Source of the DNA: Herbiconiux daphne
GTDB lineage: Bacteria > Actinomycetota > Actinomycetes > Actinomycetales > Microbacteriaceae
DNA length: 64,000 bases
Direction: 5' to 3'
Assembly (NCBI RefSeq): GCF_024979295.1
Contig: NZ_JANLCJ010000004.1
Span: 186,001 to 250,000 of the forward strand
Positions 58,841-64,000 of this stretch are shown here, piece by piece. Each line of letters starts with the position of its first letter. Positions within the stretch are counted from its first letter, which is position 1. A program made the position numbers and the translations under genes. The notes beneath the pieces were generated by a model. That model was not told where the DNA came from. It did not search any database and worked only from the letters and a program-made list of their open reading frames with translations.

Positions 58841-59995
58841 TCAGCGACCTACTTTTCCGAAGAGGCTCGCGACGGGCGCAACCACGACCGGCCGGGCGGC
58901 GATCCAGAGGCCGGCGATCACGACGAGGGAACCGGCGAAGATGCCGAAGCCCACCCAGTTGACCGCATCCTGCCCCCCGTACATGTGGTTGAGGTTGCGC
59001 AGGGCTCCGGTGGCGAGCACCAGGGCCACGTGCACGACGATGAAGGCCACGAAGAAGAGCATCACCGGGAAGTGCACGGCGCGGGCCCACTCGATCGGGT
59101 AGAGCCGGTTCAGGCGCGGCGCCTTGGCGGGCCACAGACTCGACATGCGAACGCCCGTGAGGATGGCGAGCGGCGCAGCGAGGAAGATGGTGGCGAAGTA
59201 GGCCAGCACCTGAAGGCTGTTGTAGTTGACCCAGCCGTTCTCGGTGGGCCAGTCGAGTGACACGTACTGCAGCAGGGCCGACAGGGCGTTCGGAAAGACC
59301 TCCCAGCTCGTGGGCACGACACGCATCCACTGGCCGGTGGCCAGCAGGAGCACGAAGAACACCACGCCGTTCAGCACCCACAGCAGGTCGAATGCCTGGT
59401 GAAGCCAGAGCGTGATGCTGATCTTGCGCCGGCTGGTTCGGCTGGAGCGTGACGTGTAGAACACGGCGGGCCGCTTCTCGGTGCGCACCTGCCAGCCGGT
59501 GCGAATGATGAGTACGAGCAGCAGAGTGTTGAGGAAGTGCTGCCAGGCGAGCCAGGCCGGGATGCCGACGGGCGCACCCTCGGGCAGCTCTGTCTCACCG
59601 GGGAACCGAGCGAGGAAGTCGCCCACCCCCGCCGTGCCGACGAACCAGCGCGCGAGCAGCACGGCGGCCGCTGCGAGCAGCACGATCACCACGCCGCCCA
59701 GCAGGAACCGGATGGCGCGCCGCGAGAGCGTGCGGCGCTCGGGCGAGCCCGCGCCGGACGTGGGGGCGGAGGATGCGGTGGCGACGGGCGCCGGCTCGAC
59801 GGGCGCCGGCCCGACGGGTGCCGACACGGCGGCTGCCGTCGGTCGCGGGAGGCCCCGACGCGGAGCGGGCGCAGCGGTGGGCACCTCGGGCTTCACCGAG
59901 GCGGGCGCCTCTGGGGGCGCGGGCGCATCGGCGGCCGAAGCGGGAGTCGGGGTGCGCGGCAGACCGCGGCGAACGGGGGGCGGTGGCTCGGACAC
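58841..59995 (-). CDS. Cytochrome-b-like membrane protein with proline-rich N terminus
   Basis: 384 residues. Residues 1-88 are Pro/Ala-rich and hold the motif RRGLPR twice (about 9-14 and 46-51), likely a cytoplasmic disordered tail. From about residue 92 there are five or more membrane segments with histidines near helix ends: PAWLAWQHFLNTLLLVLII, SITLWLHQAFDLLWVLNG and AVHFPVMLFFVAFIVVHVA. This fits the cytochrome b561/DUF4405 type that binds heme. The GTG start at 59995 is 2 bases after the ETF alpha stop, so it may accept electrons from ETF and pass them to quinone in place of ETF:ubiquinone oxidoreductase (inference). Confidence 0.78.
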   Translation of the reverse strand: MSEPPPPVRRGLPRTPTPASAADAPAPPEAPASVKPEVPTAAPAPRRGLPRPTAAAVSAPVGPAPVEPAPVATASSAPTSGAGSPERRTLSRRAIRFLLGGVVIVLLAAAAVLLARWFVGTAGVGDFLARFPGETELPEGAPVGIPAWLAWQHFLNTLLLVLIIRTGWQVRTEKRPAVFYTSRSSRTSRRKISITLWLHQAFDLLWVLNGVVFFVLLLATGQWMRVVPTSWEVFPNALSALLQYVSLDWPTENGWVNYNSLQVLAYFATIFLAAPLAILTGVRMSSLWPAKAPRLNRLYPIEWARAVHFPVMLFFVAFIVVHVALVLATGALRNLNHMYGGQDAVNWVGFGIFAGSLVVIAGLWIAARPVVVAPVASLFGKVGR

Positions 59996-59997
59996 GG

Positions 59998-60984
59998 CTA
60001 GTGCTTTCTGGCCTCGAGGGCCTCGATCAGCTGGGGCACGACGGTGAAGAGGTCGCCCACCACGCCGAAGTCGGCCACCTCGAAGATCGGCGCATCCGCG
60101 TCTTTGTTCACGGCCACGATGGTCTTCGAGGTCTGCATGCCCGCCCGGTGCTGGATGGCTCCCGAGATACCGAGGGCCACGTAGAGCTGCGGCGACACCG
60201 ACACGCCGGTCTGGCCCACCTGGCTGCCGTGGGCGATGTAGCCCGCGTCGACGGCGGCTCGGGATGCTCCCACCGCTGCGCCCAGCGCGTCGGCCAACTG
60301 CTCCACCAGAACGAACTTCTCGGCCGTGCCGAGTCCACGGCCTCCGGCCACGACCGTCGTGGCACCGCGCAGTTCCGGCCGCGACGACACAGCCTGGGCG
60401 GGTGTGAACGACAGGATCTCGGCGGCAGCCGACCCCGACGGCGCGACGGCGAGCGCCTCGATCCGGGGCTCGACCGCCGCAGCCCGATCGGTCACCGCAC
60501 CCTGCCGCACCGTCGCCACGAGCGCTCCGAAGCTCGCGGCGGAGTCGGTGTCGTAGGTTCCACCCCACACCGAATGGTGGGCGGTGATGCCCTCCTCGTC
60601 GCGCGCCACGGAGACCACGTCGACCGCGAGCGGGATGCCGGCGCGCGCGGCGAACCGGCCTGCGACGTCGCGGCCCTCCACGGAGTTCGAGATGAGCACG
60701 GCCCCGGGTTGCACGAGGTCGTAGGCGGCGGCCAGCGCGTCGGCCACCGGAGTCGTGAGCCTGGTGGCGAGCTCGGCCGATTCGGCCACCAGCACGTGCG
60801 CCGCGCCCAGATCGCCGAGCGCCGACGCGGCAGCCGGCGAGGCCCCGGGTTCGGTGACGAGCAGGGCCACCGGCGTGCCCACCGAGGCCGCTGCCCCCAG
60901 GAGGCCGGCCGAGCTCGAGGCGACGGCACCCGAGGGCGTCAGCTCCGCAAGCACCAGAATCGAATCAGTCGGGAATGAACTCAT
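59998..60984 (-). CDS. etfA: Electron transfer flavoprotein alpha subunit
   Basis: 328 residues. N-terminal ETF domain ([14 protein letters not shown]), then the FAD-binding domain with [60 protein letters not shown] and the terminal [16 protein letters not shown]. It binds FAD with the beta subunit and collects electrons from the acyl-CoA dehydrogenase. It lies 9 bases from the beta gene. The cytochrome-like gene follows directly. Confidence 0.95.
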   Translation of the reverse strand: MSSFPTDSILVLAELTPSGAVASSSAGLLGAAASVGTPVALLVTEPGASPAAASALGDLGAAHVLVAESAELATRLTTPVADALAAAYDLVQPGAVLISNSVEGRDVAGRFAARAGIPLAVDVVSVARDEEGITAHHSVWGGTYDTDSAASFGALVATVRQGAVTDRAAAVEPRIEALAVAPSGSAAAEILSFTPAQAVSSRPELRGATTVVAGGRGLGTAEKFVLVEQLADALGAAVGASRAAVDAGYIAHGSQVGQTGVSVSPQLYVALGISGAIQHRAGMQTSKTIVAVNKDADAPIFEVADFGVVGDLFTVVPQLIEALEARKH

Positions 60985-60993
60985 GATCTCTCC

Positions 60994-61767
60994 TCACACC
61001 AGTCGGTTCTCGACGAGGAACTCGGCGATTCGCGTTCCTCCGTCTCCGCTGTCGACGATCGTGACGCCGGCGGCGCGGGCCGGTTTCTGCGCCACGGCCA
61101 CCATGATCGAACGTGGCATCTGCGCATCGGGGTCGACGCCGATCTCGCCCAGGGTGAGCACGTCGAGCGGCTTCTTCTTGGCCGCCACGATGCCTTTGAA
61201 GCTCGGAAAACGAGCCTCCGGCAGGCGCTCGGTGACGGAGATGACGGCGGGCAGTGCGACCGAGAGGCGCGTGACGCCGGCATCGCTCAGCCGTTCGCCC
61301 CGCAGCTGACCGTCGTCGAGCTCGACCTCGGCGAGATTCGTCGCACTCGCCACCCCCAGCAGCTCGGCCACCATCGACGGGATGACCCCGCCGGTTCCGT
61401 CGGTCGACACGTCGCCGGCGATCACCAGATCGAAACCGATGCGCTGGACCGCACCGGCGAGCACCTGCGCCGTGAGAGTAAGATCGGCACCCTGCATGCG
61501 GTCGTCGAGCACGTGAACCGCGCTCGACGCTCCGATGGCCAGCCCCTTCCGGAGGCTCGCCGGCACGGTGACCGGACCGGCCGACAGCAGCACCACCTCG
61601 GTGCCCGGAATGTGTTCGGCCAGGGTGACCGCCAGCTCGACGGCGCGCTCCCCGATCTCGTCGAGCACGCGGTCGCCGGCGTCGCGGTCGGCCAGCCCCG
61701 TCTCGAGGTCGAGCTTGCGCTCTCCGTAGGTGTCAGGCACTTCCTTCACCAGAACGACGATCTTCAT
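60994..61767 (-). CDS. etfB: Electron transfer flavoprotein beta subunit
   Basis: 257 residues from ATG at 61767 with AAAGGAGGACGCG upstream; the open frame before it is not used. MKIVVLVKEVPDTYGERKLD is the standard ETF-beta start, followed by LLSAGPVTVPASLRKGLAIG, LVIAGDVSTDGTGGVIPSMV and a late ARFPSFKGIVAAKKKPLD. It pairs with the alpha subunit (59998-60984) and holds AMP. First of the pair in the operon, 46 bases after the acyl-CoA dehydrogenase gene. Confidence 0.95.
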   Translation of the reverse strand: MKIVVLVKEVPDTYGERKLDLETGLADRDAGDRVLDEIGERAVELAVTLAEHIPGTEVVLLSAGPVTVPASLRKGLAIGASSAVHVLDDRMQGADLTLTAQVLAGAVQRIGFDLVIAGDVSTDGTGGVIPSMVAELLGVASATNLAEVELDDGQLRGERLSDAGVTRLSVALPAVISVTERLPEARFPSFKGIVAAKKKPLDVLTLGEIGVDPDAQMPRSIMVAVAQKPARAAGVTIVDSGDGGTRIAEFLVENRLV

Positions 61768-61813
61768 CGCGTCCTCCTTTCCCGCAGCGGTGCGGATGAT
61801 GTCGAGACGGGCA

Positions 61814-63997
61814 TCACTTCGGAAGCCCCAGGCCACGAGCCACCAGGTTGCGCTGGATGTCGCCGGTGCCACCCGCGATCACGCCCATGATCGAGGCGCG
61901 CAGGCCGTCTTCGAAGTAGCCGTCGCCCACCGCCCCGTCGACGCCCCACTGGTAGAGTGCGTCGGGTCCGAGCAGTGCCAGAGCGGTGGCGTTCAGATCT
62001 TCGGCCAGCTCGGTGGCCGCGATCTTGGCCATCGGCGGCGCCACGCGCGATGCCGATCCGTTGACGATGCCGCGCACCGCGAGGTTCACCAGCGACCGCG
62101 CTGCCTGCAACCGCACCGCGATGCGCCCGGCCTCGGCGCGGTAGTCGGAGCGGTGACCGGGCACCACGACGTCGGGCGTGCTGCGGAGGATGTCGAGCAG
62201 GCGGTCGAAGGCGCGGTGCCCGCGCATGACGCTGGCGCCGATGAGCACGCGCTCACCGGCCAGTGCTTGCGTGAGGGCCGCCCACCCGCCGTTCACCTCG
62301 CCGATCACGCGGCTGTCGGGCACGAACACGTCGTCCCAGAAGGTCGTGGCCGACACATCGCCGCCGAGCGCCGTGTGTGGGCTCACGGTGATGCCGTCGG
62401 AATCGGTGTCGACCAGGAACAGCGTGATGCCGGCGTGCTTGGGCGTCGCCTCGGCATCGGTGCGTGCGGCCAGCACCACCCAGCGCGAGTCGGGGAAGCA
62501 GGTGCCCCACATCTTCTGGCCGTCGATGCGCCAGCCGCCCTCCACCCGCTCGGCACGCGTGCGCAGCGACGCCAGGTCGGAGCCGGCCTCGGGCTCGGAG
62601 TAGCCGAGCGCGATCGAGAGATCGCCCTTTCGGATCTCGGAGAGCACCAGCTCGCGCAGCTCGGGGGTGCCCACCTTCATCACCATCGGTGCGATCGAGT
62701 TGATGCCCATCATGATGTTGCCCAGCGGCGGATTCGCGTAGGCGAGCGCCTCGCTGAACGCGAGCACGTCGCCCACCGGCCATCCGCCCCCACCGAACTC
62801 GCTCGGCCAGCCCACGCCGATCCAGCCGCGATCGCGCAGCACCGCGCGGGCTGCGTCGTCCCAGGAGTGCAGGTGCGAGGGGGCACCCGCCGTGTAGGGG
62901 GCGAAGGCCTCGAGCACCTCGTTGCGCACCCGGTCGGCCGACTCGCCGCGGTAGTGCTCGGGCAGCCGGAGGCCGTGGTCGATGAGGTACTCGCCCACTG
63001 AGGCATCGCGGCCCATCGCCGCGAGTGCGGCCAGGTCGGCGTGCGCCCGGCGGAAGAGCCAGGGCGCCTCGCTCTCTTCGAAGTAACCGGTGGCGGCGAG
63101 GGTGTGGTGCGCGTCGAACTGCAGGCCGGCCAGCCGCGCGGTCACGAACTCGAGTTGGATCTCGGCGGCCACGTGCCACGCGGGGTCTCCGGCCTGCCGC
63201 AGCTCGAAGGCATGTGCCAGCAGTTCACGGGCCGCGGTGAGCGCGATCTCGGAGTTCACCAGCCGGTGCGACACCGCCTGGAACGAGCCGATCACGGTGC
63301 CGAACTGCCGGCGCTGCTTCGCATACTCCAGAGCCAGTTCGTGAGTGCGGGCCACGGCAGCGGTCGCGCGCGCGGCGAGTCCGAGCCGTCGGTTGCGCAC
63401 GAGTTCCGGATGCGCGGAGAGGTCGTCGACCCATTCCGCGCTCTGCGCCGTGCGGATCTCGCTCCACGCCGGAACGGCGAGGCCCGGGAGAGCCGTCACG
63501 GTTGCGCCGTCGAGTGCGAACCAGCCGAGGCGACCGGATGCCTCGTCGACCACCATCAGGTGCGTGAGCGCCGAGCCGGCCTCGACGTGGCGGGCCACGA
63601 CTCCCCCGTCGACCGGAAGGGCCGCCAGCGCGATCGCGGGCCGCACGGTGCCCTCGGCGATGGCCGAGGCGAGCTCGTCATCACCCCGGGCCTCGGCCAC
63701 CAGACCGGCCAGGAACACGTCGACCGCCGGGAACGGCACGGCGAACCGGCCGAGTTCCTCGTGCACGGCCACGGCGGCCGGCAGGAACTCGGGGGCGCCG
63801 AAACCGGTCCAGCCCTGTTCGGCGGCGATGCGCCAGAGTTCTGCCGGGTCGGCCGCGACCGCCTGCGTCGCGTCGGCCCAGAGGCGCGCGCTCACCCCGC
63901 GCACCGACTCGCGCAGGGCCTCGAGCTCCTCGGCGTCGAGGCCGGGGTCGAGAGCGCCTCCGGGTGTCGGGCTCAGGGTGGGGGTGCTGCTGCTCAT
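61814..63997 (-). CDS. Tandem-domain acyl-CoA dehydrogenase
   Basis: 727 residues from ATG at 63997; a GTG directly before it (64000) is at the window edge, so a longer start cannot be excluded. Two acyl-CoA dehydrogenase units are fused. The first (to about residue 320) has a weak flavin part and ends LEYAKQRRQFGTVIGSFQAV. The second (about 350-727) is typical: GWPSEFGGGGWPVG, LGYSEPEAGSDLASLRTRA and the closing IAGGTGDIQRNLVARGLG. This mimics the heterodimeric enzymes known from mycobacterial steroid catabolism. It feeds ETF. No CoA ligase is seen in the window. Confidence 0.88.
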   Translation of the reverse strand: MSSSTPTLSPTPGGALDPGLDAEELEALRESVRGVSARLWADATQAVAADPAELWRIAAEQGWTGFGAPEFLPAAVAVHEELGRFAVPFPAVDVFLAGLVAEARGDDELASAIAEGTVRPAIALAALPVDGGVVARHVEAGSALTHLMVVDEASGRLGWFALDGATVTALPGLAVPAWSEIRTAQSAEWVDDLSAHPELVRNRRLGLAARATAAVARTHELALEYAKQRRQFGTVIGSFQAVSHRLVNSEIALTAARELLAHAFELRQAGDPAWHVAAEIQLEFVTARLAGLQFDAHHTLAATGYFEESEAPWLFRRAHADLAALAAMGRDASVGEYLIDHGLRLPEHYRGESADRVRNEVLEAFAPYTAGAPSHLHSWDDAARAVLRDRGWIGVGWPSEFGGGGWPVGDVLAFSEALAYANPPLGNIMMGINSIAPMVMKVGTPELRELVLSEIRKGDLSIALGYSEPEAGSDLASLRTRAERVEGGWRIDGQKMWGTCFPDSRWVVLAARTDAEATPKHAGITLFLVDTDSDGITVSPHTALGGDVSATTFWDDVFVPDSRVIGEVNGGWAALTQALAGERVLIGASVMRGHRAFDRLLDILRSTPDVVVPGHRSDYRAEAGRIAVRLQAARSLVNLAVRGIVNGSASRVAPPMAKIAATELAEDLNATALALLGPDALYQWGVDGAVGDGYFEDGLRASIMGVIAGGTGDIQRNLVARGLGLPK

Positions 63998-64000
63998 CAC

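Noticed and set aside
1..64000. CRISPR arrays, tRNA or rRNA genes, insertion sequences, prophage genes
   Set aside because: I looked for repeat-spacer units, cloverleaf ends, transposase motifs and phage proteins and saw none.

Overview
The window is high-GC, almost fully coding DNA with many GTG starts, 1- and 4-bp gene overlaps and frequent GGATGCC-type strings. This fits a Gram-positive actinobacterium, probably Microbacteriaceae (inference from composition and gene families). I see no tRNA, rRNA, CRISPR array, transposase or phage gene. It reads as a long catabolic island: three transporter sets (two ABC systems and MFS carriers) and at least nine regulators around oxygenases, thiamine-diphosphate (ThDP) enzymes, amidohydrolases and dehydrogenases.

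Layout. 1-8.2 kb: the tail of an enolase-superfamily gene, a convergent sugar ABC operon (ATPase, permease, binding protein, beta-lactamase-fold hydrolase), a PucR-type regulator and an MFS carrier. 8.4-14.4 kb: a flavin disulfide reductase plus DUF308 membrane protein divergent from a TetR gene with a clear palindromic operator between them, then DUF2277, VOC, a drug-type MFS exporter and a saccharopine-dehydrogenase-like enoyl reductase. 14.6-21.8 kb: a Baeyer-Villiger module with two flavin monooxygenases, an alpha/beta hydrolase, two alcohol dehydrogenases (one apparently starting at ATC) and an IclR regulator. 21.8-28.7 kb: LysR, a ThDP enzyme and a divergent Fbp-type ABC transporter.

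28.7-41.1 kb is the core: a minus-strand operon of ten genes with a meta-cleavage set. It holds a LigB-type extradiol dioxygenase, a LigJ-like 4-oxalomesaconate hydratase and three RraA/LigK-type aldolase units, one fused in frame to a flavin monooxygenase. It also has a second flavin monooxygenase, two aldehyde dehydrogenases, a ThDP enzyme and a 55-residue acidic protein. Together these would hydroxylate a phenolic acid, open the ring next to a carboxylate and split the product to pyruvate and oxaloacetate (inference from known Lig/Gal chemistry).

41.2-55.4 kb: a SnoaL-like protein, an SDR, a FadR-type GntR regulator, a GlcD-GlcF-like fusion dehydrogenase, an alcohol dehydrogenase, two more ThDP enzymes, a TetR regulator, an amidohydrolase/MIP18 pair, a berberine-bridge-type oxidase and a TetX-like monooxygenase. 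55.5-64 kb: a second catabolic run (alpha-hydroxyacid oxidase, Rieske protein, a small unknown, an amidohydrolase, then a cytochrome-b-like membrane protein, both ETF subunits and a tandem-domain acyl-CoA dehydrogenase).

The most unusual items are the monooxygenase-RraA fusion with three RraA units in a row, the ATC start, four ThDP enzymes in one cluster, an amidohydrolase with an altered metal site coupled to a MIP18-like protein, palindromic operators in divergent promoters, and a 34-bp-stem hairpin between convergent operons.
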